A stretch of DNA of 64,000 bases from Erodium maritimum (Eukaryota; Streptophyta; Magnoliopsida; Geraniales; Geraniaceae): positions 134,881,203 through 134,945,202 of the forward strand of contig OY997588.1 of the NCBI GenBank assembly GCA_963921825.1, in the 5' to 3' direction. A model generated the notes under the pieces. It made no database searches. It was not told the origin of the DNA and saw only the letters and a program-made list of their open reading frames with translations. A program made the translations under genes and the position numbers. Shown one piece after another: positions 43,901 through 56,572 of this stretch. The number at the start of each line of letters is the position of its first letter. Position 1 is the first letter of the stretch.

Positions 43901-44612
43901 GTGGACAAACACTTGCTGCAGCCATCCGCTTTACCGTGAATCTGAACTTATTGATGAGGATTCCCTAGGTATGTGATGCATGTGTTCTTTCATTTTCCAT
44001 TCAATTCCCTTTTGTCACTTGGACTTATAAGTTATACCCTAGTTTGTTTTGCTCCTCCTATAATTTGCTAATCAGGGGTAAGAAACGCTGCACAAAGGAA
44101 ACTTCTAGATGAGCTGGGCATTCCTGCTGACGATGTGCCACTTGATCAGTTCACTCCACTAGGTCGCATGCTATACAAGGCACCCTCTGACGGAAAGTGG
44201 GGAGAACATGAACGTAATATTTCTATCTACATTAATTCTGCATCTTACCTTGTAAGTCATTCTATTTCACAAGGAGATTAAAATTTGCATACTGTTGCAT
44301 GACACAAGCCTGTTTTGGGAGTAATTTTGTTTTAATCTTTTCCTGTTTGAATATACAGTTGACTACCTACTTTTCATGGTCCGGGATGTTAATGTGAACC
44401 CAAATCCTGATGAAGTAGCTGATATTAAGTACGTGACCCGAGACGGGCTGAAGGAGCTGCTGAGGAAAGCAGATGCTGGTGAGGGTGGTCTGAAGCTGTC
44501 TCCCTGGTTCAGGCTGGTTGTGGATAACTTCTTGTTCAACTGGTGGGACCATGTGGAGAAGGGAACTCTGGAAGAAGCCGTTGACATGAAAACCATTCAC
44601 AAATTGATCTGA
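40940..44612 (+). CDS. IDI1: Isopentenyl-diphosphate delta-isomerase (type I)
   Basis: The enzyme interconverts isopentenyl and dimethylallyl diphosphate, the isoprenoid building blocks. Six coding exons fit with GT-AG introns: 40940-41001, 42408-42463, 42576-42667, 43866-43968, 44076-44213 and 44359-44612, giving 234 residues. The protein reads from [13 protein letters not shown] through [14 protein letters not shown], the Nudix region with [10 protein letters not shown] (catalytic Cys) and RKLLDELGI (Nudix box), GEHELDYLLF (catalytic Glu), and ends at TIHKLI. There is no N-terminal plastid transit peptide: a stop lies in frame at 40904-40906 upstream of the ATG, so a cytosolic or peroxisomal form is expected unless another first exon exists. 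Intron 1 is 1.4 kb. Confidence 0.96.
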
Positions 44613-45125
44613 GGAGAAAGGGAGTTTAATGTTGAAGTAAAAGTTGGTCTTATTTTACCTGTTACTTGATTCTGTATTGCTCCCAATTATGGTGTGGTGA
44701 TGATTTGAGTTTTGAGTAAGTTGTGGGATTTGTGGTGTTGGGTTTGACACCATTGTTGGTGTGGAAATTTGAACCATTTTAATTATTCCTTTTTAGTCTA
44801 CACATCTTACTTCAATTCAGAGGTCGAGGATCTTGAAACCCACCCATGTTTAGCCTTGATTTATTATGATCAGATCGAGAATAATGGTCCCCACCGAGTT
44901 GAGTTGAGCACGTGTTGCCATTGTCATTAGTAATTAAAATTAAAGATCCTTAAAGTATCACGTTCCAAAAAAGTTAACCATGTCAATTCAGGTTCGAGCG
45001 ATCACTGGTTCACTTTCACGCACCACTTTGTTGACTTTAGCCTTTAGCTGATTGGTGCAAAGCGGAGCGCGTGTGAGACACTTGTACGCGAGACCCTCCG
45101 AGTAAACAAATAGAAGCACGCGCCA
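44613..45125. other. Intergenic region between IDI and the aldolase gene
   Basis: This contains the IDI 3' UTR and the promoter of the next gene, both on the plus strand. No other feature is seen. Confidence 0.6.
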
Positions 45126-45129
45126 TCAC

Positions 45130-45197
45130 AGTTCTCTCTGTCTTCCTTCTCCGCTTCTTCAGCACGCAGACACTCCTTTCTTCGAATCTGATCTCAG
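45130..45197 (+). other. Probable 5' UTR exon of the RraA-like gene
   Basis: A CT-rich leader ends at ATCTCAG/GTACGT, a good donor at 45198. Candidate acceptors are TTGTATTGCAG (about 45519) and ACATAGACCCAG (about 46361), so the coding exon would be preceded by one or two 5' UTR introns. Confidence 0.5.
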
Positions 45198-46399
45198 GTA
45201 CGTTCTCATCCTTCCCTCTTTCCCGATCCCATTATCGCCTTTTTTTGCATCTCTATCTCTTTCTCAAATCAACATTTAAACCATTACATCTATTCATTTG
45301 GCTTTGAGAAATTTGAGAAAATTTGGAAAACCGAATGTCAGAATAGATGATTTGGTGCTCAATTAATATACGTTAATTGTTTAATTTGCTGATGCGTATG
45401 TCTTTTCCTGTAAGCTGGGGAAGTGATTCTCCATGTGTTCTAAGCGTGATTTGTTGTTTTTACTGATTGATCATAATTTGTTGAACTATTCGTCTCGTGG
45501 ATGTGTTTTCTGTATTGCAGTTTACTTAATCAGATTCTCACTAGTTGCAGTTCAGCTCAGTCAAGGTGAGTGTATGCTTTTTATCATTGCTCATTGGGCT
45601 TGTCCAATTTTTAATGTATGTTTTGGTAATATTATGCCCCAAATAATCAGTATTGAGAATTGCCAGGGATTTCAATATTATGTGAAGAGAAAAAAAAAAT
45701 AGAATTGTCTAGATACAGTTAAAGAGCAACATTACACAGATATTTGTTATGAACTTTGCTTACCAGCTTAATACATAATCAAATTACAAAGAGGGAGATT
45801 CAGCAACCTTATAGTTCAAGTCCTTACTCATTTCAGTATAAATATTTCATTCCATTGGGGGATTTATTCTTTCTAGTCTAACTTGATTAAATCAGTGTGG
45901 AAGCTTTTCATCTCTCTACAATGATAAGCTTGAAATAAAACAGCTTCTTTGGGTTGGGGGATTGAAGTTTAGTTCTTGTTTGATCACTTCCTTTGGGACT
46001 AAACTCTTGGCCAATACCCACATACTATTGTTTCCTTGGCTCTAGAATTTTGCTTATTTGTATCTGCAACTGCAAGTTATATGGTGCAAATATACTGTGC
46101 TGCTAATAAGAATCTATTTATTGCTAAATAAAAACACGGTACAAAATGGGTTGTGTGTGGTAGCTCTTCTATGGTTCTTCTCATCAAATTGCCATATATG
46201 TTTTTGTTCTCAGCCCACCCTTAATATGTATCCAGTTAGCTCCCACATTGTTTGATCCTTCATATATTTCTCGTTTATTTGTTATCTATAGAAGCTAATT
46301 TGCATAAAGTATCATGCTGAATTTATACTTCAAATATGTATTACTGCTTTACATAGACCCAGATCTTGTGTCCGTACTCTCTTGAAGGTACTGAAACAA

Positions 46400-46900
46400 A
46401 TGGCGCTGGTTACAACCGCTGAAGTTTGTGATGCCAACCCACAGCTAATTGTGAGTGGCGAGCTTCGCGCACTCCAACCAATTTTTCAGATCTATGGAAG
46501 GCGTCAAGTGTTCTGTGGTCCAGTAGTTACTCTCAAGGTGTTTGAGGACAATGTGATGATCCGTGAGTTTCTAGAAGAGAAGGGTAATGGTAGAGTTCTT
46601 GTTGTGGATGGAGGTGGAAGCTTGCGCTGTGCAATACTGGGAGGCAATCCAGTAGTTCAAGCTCAAAATAATGGGTGGGCTGGTATAGTGGTGAATGGGT
46701 GTATCAGAGATGTGGATGAGATCAATGGCTGTGATATCGGGGTGAGAGCTCTTGCTTCCCATCCCATGAAAGCCAACAAGAAAGGGATTGGGGAGAAACA
46801 TGTCCCAATAACAATTGCTGGAACGCGGATCTCAGATGGGGAATGGCTCTATGCTGATACAGATGGGATCCTGGTATGCCGAACAGAATTATCTGTGTAA
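46400..46900 (+). CDS. RraA-like 4-hydroxy-4-methyl-2-oxoglutarate aldolase
   Basis: This uninterrupted 166-residue protein belongs to the RraA / class II HMG aldolase family. In bacteria RraA inhibits RNase E, while plant members have the aldolase-type site and are thought to cleave 4-hydroxy-4-methyl-2-oxoglutarate or decarboxylate oxaloacetate with a divalent metal. It shows TTAEVCDANP at the start, FCGPVVTLK, VLVVDGGGSLRCAILGG (glycine-rich site) and GWAGIVVNGCIRDVDEI, where Arg-Asp are the conserved substrate- and metal-contacting residues, and ends WLYADTDGILVCRTELSV. The ATG at 46400 matches the family's start. There is no targeting peptide, so it should be cytosolic. The coding part lies in one exon, as is usual for plant members. 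Confidence 0.95.
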   Translation: MALVTTAEVCDANPQLIVSGELRALQPIFQIYGRRQVFCGPVVTLKVFEDNVMIREFLEEKGNGRVLVVDGGGSLRCAILGGNPVVQAQNNGWAGIVVNGCIRDVDEINGCDIGVRALASHPMKANKKGIGEKHVPITIAGTRISDGEWLYADTDGILVCRTELSV

Positions 46901-47930
46901 GCATTCTTCGCCTCAGGTGGTTTCAGCCAGTATTAGGGTCATGATTGTTAGTCATCAAGAGTACCCACTAGAATGAAGGATGAAAATTTCTCTATAATAT
47001 TCTCGTATCTAGATCATGTTCTAATCGCGGTATCACAGCTTTTGACAAATTTGTAGACATTTCTGAGTATGATGTAGTGACTGTGTCGAGCTGTTTTGTT
47101 CATTAAATCATATTGCTATTTTTTCTCATACTGTGTTTGGAATTTTGTGGTAACAAACTTACACCAGATATGTATTGATGCTTGTCAGTTCTCATAGGCT
47201 TATTTTCTCGTAAAGTTGTAAGATCATTTGTAAAGGTAGCGATTGCTTATGTTTGTCCAGCGAGTACTTGCCGAATACCATTGCATGAACTTGTTCATTG
47301 CATACTATTTGTTTAACAGTCTATAAATATAAGTTCTGTGATTCAGGTCAAAGTTTTTATAGATCTGTTTCTATAGATCTTGATGCCAATATATAAGAAC
47401 TTTGTTCAAATCTTGAGAAACAGTTTTCTAATCATACTTTAACATTCTTGGAAGATAATGGATGTCACAGGGAGGAGTATGTCAGCTACATATAACATTA
47501 AGAAAATGATCGCGCTCCCACTTACACCATGTTCATCTTCATTCTTGATGCTAAACTCTTTTACTGATTTATCTAAACAAATATTCCAATTTCGAGAAAC
47601 TTGTTTCAATTTATTAATGAATCTTTGAACTTGCATACAATTCCAGACTTTTCAGATTGACAAACCTTCATGTTTGGCCATATTCATATTCTTAAGTAAT
47701 ACCAAGAGCTACAAATTCTAGATACTTACATTGAGAACAAGATAAGCTTCGGGTGATATTTGTAGCTGAATGTTATTGGCCTTTGTAAACACGATTGAAA
47801 CATCCTATAGGCCCCGCTTGAAGAACTCCTTCACTTCGAGAAAAGACGTAAGGGTTTTGCGCCTTTCCAGCAAATTGGGAGGGTTTGATCCTCTTTAATC
47901 TCTTTTAAGGGCTCCTCGATTATGTCCTCT
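46901..47930. other. 3' flank of the RraA-like gene and intergenic DNA
   Basis: AT-rich sequence including the 3' UTR. No other gene is supported. Confidence 0.5.
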
Positions 47931-48046
47931 TTTTTTTTGAATGAAAGGTGCGGCTTTTATTAATTATTCGAAACGATCAATTAGAGTACATCAGGTAAAG
48001 GTTCTCATCATTGAAGAACATGCATAAAACGCGTTTTCTTGTCAAG

Positions 48047-48298
48047 TCAGTGGATAGATTTTTTCGCAATTCTTTTAACAAAATAATCGTTAAAAATGGT
48101 ATTGAACTCGCCATATAGGCAGGAAGGAAAGGTGGGGGGTTGGAAGCCGGAGCTGGAAATCCCGCTCAAGGTAGTGCCTAAACGTTGCATATAGGGGCAA
48201 AGCGACCGAACTTGAACTACATCAGTTGTATTGGGAGGATATACGTGAATCGGGGTTCCCTTCCTGGAAAAATCCCTGATTCTCTGTTCACTAGTCAT
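48047..48298 (-). CDS. Hypothetical 83-aa protein, possibly with a 5' UTR intron
   Basis: On the minus strand the ATG at 48296-48298 starts MTSEQRIRDFSRKGTPIHVY and the frame runs to 48047 with no known domain. Just upstream a good acceptor (TTCGTTTTTGCAG) and, 45 bases further, a donor (CGA/GTGAGT) bracket a short T-rich intron, with a GC-rich leader beyond (to about 48690). Downstream, TTAATAAAAG precedes an A run (T tract 47931-47939 on the plus strand), so the whole could be a transcription unit or a retroposed copy. I found no TSD. Confidence 0.35.
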   Translation of the reverse strand: MTSEQRIRDFSRKGTPIHVYPPNTTDVVQVRSLCPYMQRLGTTLSGISSSGFQPPTFPSCLYGEFNTIFNDYFVKRIAKKSIH

Positions 48299-48742
48299 TG
48301 ACTCTGCAAAAACGAAATTAGAAAAATAAAATAAAAAAAGACTCACTCGATTAGCGAGATCCATAATCGAGAGAGGGGTCGAAGAGGGTGCGGTGATGGA
48401 GGCCAGGGAGAAGGACACACAGATAGCAGCTTTAGAGACAGCGACGACGACTTCAAAGGCGGGTTTAGAGCCGACAACGGCGGCTTCAGAGACGGCAAGG
48501 GTCGATCAGAAGGGAGGATCCGACACTTGTAGATCGCAGAGCTCCGAGACAGTAAGGTCGATTGATGCCGATGTGAGTCGGACGACAACCATCAGAGTTG
48601 TAGAGGGGAGAACGAACAAGGTCGAGAGACGCTTCGTTAGTGGCGGGAGGGAGCCAACATTGCGATGGCTAGCGGTGACTCATAAAAAACCCTACTAGAA
48701 AAAAAACCATACCAGAGCCCCTAAAGGGGGCGTAGGAAGAGG

Positions 48743-48762
48743 ATATATATATATATATATAT
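48743..48762. repeat. (AT)n microsatellite
   Basis: A simple AT dinucleotide run. A similar short run lies near 15564-15582. Confidence 0.9.
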
Positions 48763-49287
48763 AGAAAAGTAGAACCGTGGCATAGGCCATGACAGTCACC
48801 ATGGGCATAACCAAGACAATTGTGCAACATTGACTACAATTTTTTCAAAAAAATAAAAAATAGACAAGCCCGATGTTACCACCCCATGAGACAATAACGG
48901 TGTCGAGCCGCATAACCACCTCTTAGAGCATGTACATCAAGGGGAACAGGAAGTAGGGAGCAGAGAGTAGATTCATGTGCCAACTAGGATGGATTGTGCT
49001 CCTACGCCCCTAAAACTGAGAATGTTCCACATCAAGGGGAACACGTATGAGGATCATGGTTTTTTTTGATAGGCGAAGAAATTTTATTAGGCAACCGTTC
49101 TATAAGGGAGTAGAACGATTCAAAGGAGCGATCCTTAACATAAGAACCAACCCCCGCAGACCAAAACAGCTAAAAAAGTCAAACACCACAAAAACCAACA
49201 ACGTCCAAACATATTACAAAACCAAGAAAACCAACACGAAACGAGAACACTTATGAACCCGCGCTGCGAAACTCCATACGCTCCTCC

Positions 49288-52200
49288 TCAGCCCACCGCC
49301 CTCTCTGGCCGAATACGTCCCAAACACCACACTGGATCCCTAGACCAATACTCAAAAGTCACCCATTCACGAAAAGAAAGAGAATCCCAACATACACTAA
49401 AAGAGTGACTCTTTACCCTTTCAACCACAGCATCCACCGGAACCATAACTTGGTTAAAAATAACACCATTCCTAACCAACCACACATGCCACAGCGCCAC
49501 ATAACCAACACGAACCGAAACAACCCATAAACTCCGAGCACCCAACCCCTTCCACCAACACAAATCATCACCAACTCCCCTCGGCATAGAGCCCACCAAC
49601 CCCCACCACCGAAATAATTTGGACCATATCTCCCAAGCATAAACACAATGTAACATAAGGTGATCCACAAACTCAAAGCTGCCCTTACAAAACGGGCACA
49701 ACATGCTATTCAAGGAAATATGCATACCTCTATTTTCCAGATACTCCATTGTAGGTAGAGCCTTATGCGCAGCCAGCCAAACAAAAACACAAAGCTTTGG
49801 AGGGACCCCTTTCACCCACAGAATAGATGCCCAATCCAAATCACAAACATGACCGGCCGACCTCGACAAAGTCTCATAGGCAGATGATACCGAAAAGCCC
49901 TTCTCATGTTTCTCCAAAATAAGAGAGTCCTCACGATCCACCATCAACCCAACCCTGTCCAACAACTCCATCAATACCAAAGCCTCCTCCTCTTCCCAAG
50001 GCTCTAAAACCCGGCAAAAACCCACCCTCCACTCTCCCGTCACCCAGAAAAAATTCACCTTATCGTATTTGGCCGAAGAAGCTGCAAACAAGGCAGGAAA
50101 CCAAATGCTTAACGAAACTGAATCCAACCACACATCAACCCAGAAAGAAATCCGATCACCCTTTCCAAGCCTCCAATGCACCCCTTGATTTCCAAACAGA
50201 TCCCTAGAAACAGGATCAGCCGCTAAGGACATAATATGACTAATCATAAAAAAGGACCCAGGCTTATCAACCTTCAGCAGATCCCAATCACGAAGCTCCC
50301 ACCCAAACAAGGCACAAAGAACCTTCTTCCACAGAGAATCAGACTCACTGGAAAAACGCCACCACAACTTAGCTAGTAAACTGACATTCATAGCTTCCAA
50401 TCTCCTGATTCCTATCCCCCTTCCTCCTTGGACCTACATACTAAACTCCACCGAACTTTGCAGAACATCTTTCCAGTAAAGGGATTAGTCCACAAGAACC
50501 GTCTTTGCCAAGCCTCCAACACCGAGATCACCTTCTTCGGAGCTTTCAATAAAGACATATAGAATAATGGCAAAGCTGAAAGGGTCGATTTCACCAAAAC
50601 AATCCTCCCGGCCATGTTCAAGTTTTTCAGTTTCCACAAGCCCAAGGCTTTCTTAAACTTCTCTACCACTGGATCCCACGAAGCAATCCGCCTAGGGTTC
50701 GCCCCAAGCCAAAACCCTAAATACTTCATGGGTAGCCCTCCCACTTGGCAACCCATAATTCGTGCCACCTCTTCCTCCGAAAAAATCGCCTCATTAAGAA
50801 TTACTGCAGTGGACTTGAAGAAATTTATCTTCAAACCGGAGCACACCTGAAAACTCTCAAAGAGACCTTTCACATACATCAAACCTTCCAAATCACCCTT
50901 AATGAACAGCAGAGTATCATCTGCAAACTGCAAATGAGACAAAGAGATCCCAGACGACCCCACCTCCACCCCTCTAAAAGCTCCCAAACGCTTCCCATTC
51001 TCTAACAATTGGTGAAGTCCCTCAGCGGCAATCAAAAATAAAAAAGGGGAAAATGGACATCCTTGCCGAATACCATTAAAGATAGGGAAATCACTGCTCG
51101 GGGAGCCATTTATCAAGACTGACAAGTGGGCTCGAAAACAACCCTGCATCCACCCCCTCCACTTCCAACCAAAACTCATCTTCTCCAGCACCCTATCAAT
51201 AAAACCCCAATGCACTTTATCGTAGGCCTTCTCAAAATCAAGCTTCAAGAGTACCACCTCCTCCTTTGAGCGTTTCAACCTGTGAATGATCTCAGAAGCT
51301 ATCAACACCCCATCAACCAACTGCCTCCTTGCCACAAAGCCACTCTGTGTATCACTTATCAAACCCGGGAGAACCTGTTTGAGCCGATTCGCCAAAACCT
51401 TTGCCAAGATTTTGTACAGACCTGAAATCAAACTAATGGGTCGAAAATCATCAAAGCTCTCCACCGAATTAGACTTAGGAATTAACGTCAAGAAAGACGA
51501 ATTAATTCCTTTGCCCCAAAAACTAGAGCCTTGAAAAGCTTGCAGGAACAAACACACATCAGCCCCCACCACCTCCCAACACACCTGATAAAAGCGCAAA
51601 GAGAAACCATCCGGGCCTGGCGCCTTATCCCCCCCAAAATCCTTCACTGCCCGTAGAATCTCCTCCGCACCAAAACCAGACTCTAACCAAGCAGCCTGAA
51701 CACCAGAAAGATGACGAAAAGGGAGGTCCGGCAACCCAACAAAAACATTCGGGTCCACCCGAAAACGAGAAGCAAAATGATCGGCCGCTGCTCTTTTAAT
51801 ATCAACCGGTGTAGACAGGGTGGCTTGCCCCACACGAATCTTAGAAATTCTGTTTCGAATGGCCCTGAAATCAGCAATTCGATGAAAAAATTTTGAACAT
51901 CGATCACCACCTTTAAACCACCGAACTCTTGCTTTTTGGCTCCAAAGCTTAGCCAAACCTCGGCTTTTCTGAAGTAACAGAGCCCGACAAAAAGCCATCC
52001 TCTCTCTTTCCTCCCCAATAAAACCCTCTCATCAACAATCAGATCCCATTTCTCCAATTCAGCCGTCAGATTTGCAACTTCGGTCTCCAGCCTACCGAAA
52101 ACCACCTTATTCCACACCTGCAAATCTCTCCTCAAACATCATAGCTTCGACCACAATACAAAATCTGGATCTCTAACAAAATAATAGGAGTTCCACAACA

Positions 52201-52975
52201 TCCTGACGGTGGGTAAGGTCCTGTGGTCAATCCAGGCATTGATAAATCGAATTGGTTTGGGGCCCCAATCCTGCACATCTACACTCAAAAAAACAGGTTT
52301 GTGATCTGAAACCCCCCTCCGGAGACTCCTCTGAACCAACACACCAAAGGCATATAAAGCCTCAGAAGAAACCAGAAATCTGTCAAGACGAGAAGCCTTT
52401 GACCCCTTATCATACCAAGTAAACTTGGAGCCAACTAAAACAAGATCAAGCACCCCCATATCTTCCACAAAATCAGAGAAAGTCAAGCCATCATTTCTCT
52501 TGAAACTACTACCCCGTCTTTCCTCAAGCGAAAAGACAGAATTGAAATCACCTCTCAAGAACAAAGCATCATGTAACTGTCCCCTCAACCCAACCAAAGT
52601 AGACCAGAGATCACGGCGCTCACGAAAAGTGCTTGGAGCATAAACATTAACAAAACTGACAGGCAACTGGGAATCAACACATATACCATCCAGCAAATTA
52701 CATTGTGTTCAAAAAACACCGAAGTCTTAACAAAAATAGACTCCTTCCAAGCCAATAACACACCTCCGGCTGAGCCAACTTCCGATACCCATTCACACCC
52801 ACCCAACACCAAAAGCACAACTACGCAGAATGCTAACATCAACACAATTAAGCTTGGTTTCTTGGAGCAAAACAATATCCACACACTTAGACAAAATCAA
52901 CTTTTTAATGCAATTCATCTTGAGGTCGGAATGCATACCTCTCACGTTCCACGTGAGGCACCTCATCTCCCACAA
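49288..52975 (-). pseudogene. LINE ORF2: endonuclease and reverse transcriptase, frameshifted
   Basis: From the ATG at 52975 the frame opens with RCLTWNVRGMHSD and VLLQETKLN (APE endonuclease), then LRGDFNSVF at about 52547 and SDHKPVF at about 52300. The reverse transcriptase spans about 51998-50412, with FRPISLISGLYKI, LKLDFEKAYDKVHW and an intact LQFADDTLLF (about 50930). A zinc-binding C-terminal part (LCPFCKG...DHLMLHC) follows to 49288. Frameshifts occur near 52800, near 52137 and at a G run at about 50418, where one base appears missing. There is no C-terminal RNase H, unlike the LINE at 21279-28565. Confidence 0.9.
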
Positions 52976-52979
52976 AATT

Positions 52980-54967
52980 ACTTAACAGAAACCGGAGCAG
53001 GAATTAACGAATTACCTGCAGTTGGTTTTGGGGAAAAATCTTCCTCACTATCTCCACCCTCTTCAGAAAATAAGACCCGTTGAGGCACCTCGATATCCAA
53101 GCAATCAAATTGCTCAAGAACTAACGGACCAATGTCAATGGCCTTCTTCCCCACTTTTTTTTACAGTAACTCCAATCTCCCGAACCATCTTTCAGTTTTT
53201 TGGCAAAATCAACAATAAAGGAATCTTGTTTACCTCCAAAACTGCTTCCCTTCCCCGAGGACTTTGAACAAGATTGATAGAATACTATAGGAGAAACAAC
53301 TACTTTGGACACACCTGACTTCTTCGGACGTCCTCTCCCACGTTTGGGTTGAGGCGGTACAACTCTTGGCTATGCAGGTTCAGCATAAGCTACCGGCTTC
53401 ACACATAACGCCTGCACCTCCTCCTCTGCAACCACCAAAGCTGATCGCTCCACCCCGGAATCGACTTTTGAGAAAAGACGATTCAAAACAACCCCCTGCT
53501 GCGTAGAAGTCTCTTTGCGCGAACTGCCCTGAGTAGAAGAATTCAGCGCTGAAATCTTTTCACTATCGCCAAATAATTTTGAGAAAGGAGTTATCTTCGG
53601 CCCAAAGCCCTCCCTCCGTACTGGGCTTGAAAAAGAGTCCTCCTCTTCTACACCAACCACTCCCGCATCAGCCGAACCCACAAAACCGTTTGAAAAAGAG
53701 TTTGTTTCTGAACTGGAAACTGAAACATCCAAGGAGTCAGACTTGGCCCCTGACCCAAAAACAGATGGGCTCCCAACCTCAATACTGAACGAGACCTCTC
53801 TTGACGCAACAGGTTGCAGGGACACGGGATATTCCACACCGTCCAGCGAGAGAAAGCGCTCACATGATGATGGACTTGTGCTGAGAATTAACACAAAGGC
53901 TCTACCAAACGAATCCCCTGCATCACAAGTGTCCACCACCCTCACAACATATCCCACCGAGCTAGCAAGGGCCTCAAAATTGCTCAGCGACCAACCATGA
54001 AATGGAACCCCGATCATGTCCATTTATCTGAAACAACTGGGTTTCAACATAACCACAGCTGAAGTGGAAACGCTGACAAACCACTTTTGGAGCCAAGTAT
54101 TACCGTTTTCTTTCAAAGCGACTGCAAACTCGGGGTCAGGACAGGAAATGAGAAACACCCTGTTCCCGAACCCACGAAGCTCAACATCTCTAACTCCTTC
54201 CCTGCGCATGGCCTCCTGCAAACTGGTAACAGTGCTTTCATTCCGAGCTATACCCAAAAAACCATTTTCAATTAGGGAACGATTGGCAATTTCAACCTTC
54301 CCTACACAAACCCGATCAACCCACCCTTACTTTGGTTTAACCTCGTCAACTTTCACATTTTTGTTACCAATCCTGGTCCTCAGACCCTCCTTAAAATTCC
54401 GATCATATGCAACAAGTAACTTGTGACCCCTAGCCAACGAACCATGACAATTGCCAATGATCAGGTCTGCATCAACCTTGGACTTGGCAAAAACAAAACC
54501 AAAATACTTGCCCTTAGCATTTGGTTAACGAACAACAGAGGCTTTGATCACATTACCAGCACAATTGCAATAATCGAATAACCAATTGTCATCCATCCCA
54601 TACGACAAATTGAAAACAAACAGCTTGCAAACCTGGGACGACGCCATTCCTGAAGCAGCCCTTAATCGATCACCACTGGCAACACCGTCCAGACGATCCT
54701 CCGTCGTGCCCACTGACTTCTCCCCTAACACCGCTTTCCCTTTGAAACCAGGCGAACCAGCAATTCGATCAATGACAGATCGCTCAACTGACTTTGCCCT
54801 AAAACGCGTTGCTCCGAAGGATTGAGCTAAGAAAGCCGCGCTAGGGAATTGAATCTTACTCCCTTCAATGACCACTTCTCTGAACCGGCAGACCCACCAA
54901 AAATTGTGGTGGCCGGCGACGTCGGCTTCGCAGACCCCTCGCCCTCGCCGTCTCTCATTTTTTCTAT
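52980..54967 (-). pseudogene. LINE ORF1 (RRM plus DUF4283-like), three in-frame stops
   Basis: One minus-strand frame runs from the 5' end at about 54967 to about 53121. It carries an RNA-recognition motif (KLFVFNLSYG...KGKYFGFVFA, about 54640-54480), a DUF4283-like region with FLISCPDPEFAVALKEN and GWSLSNFEALASSVG, and a serine-rich tail. In-frame stops lie at 54525-54527, 54024-54026 and 53370-53372. ORF1 proteins of this type bind the LINE RNA. It ends shortly before the ORF2 start at 52975. Confidence 0.8.
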
Positions 54968-55370
54968 TGAGGATCATGGTTTGCGGAACTACTGACTGGA
55001 TAATTAATTATGTTTTTACTGAATTTATGGAATTCATATTTAAAACACTAACTATTAAATAAAACTGAAATAAAATATATAAATTAAATAAAAGACAATT
55101 CAAACTTGAACTAAATAAAATAATATATTCATTAATAATAATACTAAATAAAATACATAAAATTAATTAATAATAAACGTCAATTTGTCTCTGAAGCTTC
55201 TCAACTTGTGCGAACTATACAGACAACATTTTCGTGTGATTCACCTATTGTTCCTCGGTCAAGTCATCCACGTTCGCGACCTGCATCTCTTTAATTTCCT
55301 GCATATATTTATTGATTTTGGCGTCTAAAGTGACGGTAAGCTTCGCCTTCTCACACCTTGCATTGTCTAA

Positions 55371-56473
55371 TTAGACAATGACCGCTGCTTTCTGTGAGAG
55401 ACCCTTCCCCTTCCTCTTCGCGACCTTGTTGTCAATTGGGCGCTCTTGTTCACGCGGAGTGGCAATTGGGGAACTTGGGCCAATTGGGGAACTCCTGCCA
55501 ATTAGGGAACTTGGGCCTTCGGATGGTTGGTCGTCACCACCGAGAGGTGTAACATTTTCATCGTCGGTGGGAACTGAACTGGGTGAGGTTGTCATGTAAT
55601 TGTCGGAGTCGTTCAAGCGTCGTCGTACACTCCCGACCACGCCTTCCTCTGCCCGGAACTTCTCATCGTGTTCCAACGGCTCGATCCAATGGTGGAGGAT
55701 GAAAATCTTCGACTCGTTTTTGCCTACGGTGTGGATTCGATAGAGCTCCATGATCCGCTCCCTGTACCTTTCATCTTTCCAGCCGCTATGATTTTCGGCC
55801 TTCTCGTTTGTCATCAGTGTTATATACCGCCTCACTCGGCGCACTTTTGTTCCAATGGCTCTTGACGGCTTGCATTGAACAATCTTGGGCATTGAATCTA
55901 CCAGCGTTGACGAATCTTCTGGTCATAGTGGACCAGAACGTGTTCCCATCTTGGAAAGTTCCCCTGATGAGGTCTTTTGTTGTGCGTTGCCAGACAACTA
56001 TCAGGAGCATGTCCACTGAATGAGTCATTTGGTTCGCCTGTCTGGGACCGTCTTGGTGCTCGGTCCAACAGATAATGAAGTAGAAGACATGCAGGTTCGG
56101 GTGCTGCCGCCGACATGTTGTTGGGTGAAATAGTTGCCCGCAAGACCGTAAGGGTGGAACATTGGTGGTCGGAATAGGTGTGTGTAAGGGATGGATGGCT
56201 GTCCCATTTGATTGGGCGGTGGTCCCATTAGACCTAAGTTGAAATTAAAAATTTAATTAAAATTTAACATATATAATTAAAATTTTAATTCATGAAATTA
56301 AATGCATTTGTAATCAAAATTGATTTAGTAAAGTATCTTGGTTCCAACCCGCTTGCATGTATTGGTTGAAAGTATCAGAGGGCCAACCACCGGTTTGGGT
56401 GAAACATGTTCGCAACATCTGCTGGTAGTTGCTCCGATGGGCTCGACGGTTGATTCGAATCATCATCAGACAT
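55371..56473 (-). pseudogene. Myb/SANT-like ORF1 protein of PIF/Harbinger type, frameshifted
   Basis: The N-terminus starts at the ATG 56473-56471 (MSDDDSNQPSSPSEQ). An intron about 56230-56335 ends in TTTCAACTTAG. Next come a Pro/Gln-rich segment, a SANT-like part (MLLIVVWQRTTKD...FWSTMTRRFVN...MQAVKSHWNK at about 56010-55850), and a C-terminal segment with IFILHHWIEPLEHDEKF and a basic tail to 55371. Such proteins help Harbinger transposase reach the nucleus and bind element ends. Frame changes near 56380, 56040 and 55830 break it. Plant annotations often call these glutathione S-transferase T3-like or NAM-associated, which is misleading. Confidence 0.65.
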
Positions 56474-56563
56474 TATCGATGAGATTTTGTAGAGAATGAC
56501 TTTGAGAGCGAGAGTTGAGAGAATGCAGATAGAAATGGTGTGAGTTTGATAAATGGGGATGAT

Positions 56564-56572
56564 GTATTTATA
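56564..56572 (-). promoter_or_regulatory. TATA box of the Harbinger Myb-like ORF
   Basis: On the minus strand CTCCTATAAATACATCATCC is followed by CACACCATTTC and a CT-rich leader, about 95 bases before the ATG. Upstream, CAACGGTTATTTTTT resembles the sequence upstream of the TATA box at 40515, which shows common origin. Confidence 0.6.

Larger units (their letters stand above)
49063..54967 (-). mobile_element. L1-type LINE, 5905 bp, 15-bp TSD
   Basis: An exact duplication TGAGGATCATGGTTT lies at 49048-49062 and 54968-54982. The element runs right to left, ending in AATAAAATTTCTTCGCCTATC plus an A tail (T run on the plus strand at 49060-49067, shared with the TSD edge). It has both ORF1 (RRM-type) and ORF2 (endonuclease, reverse transcriptase, zf-RVT), and appears full length or nearly so. 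Several stops and frameshifts make it inactive. Confidence 0.93.

Noticed and set aside
44363..44600. Minus-strand frames over the last IDI exon
   Set aside because: They are antisense shadows of the conserved IDI coding sequence.
49047..49256. Small plus-strand ORF at the LINE end
   Set aside because: It is antisense to the LINE 3' UTR and begins at the A tail and TSD edge.
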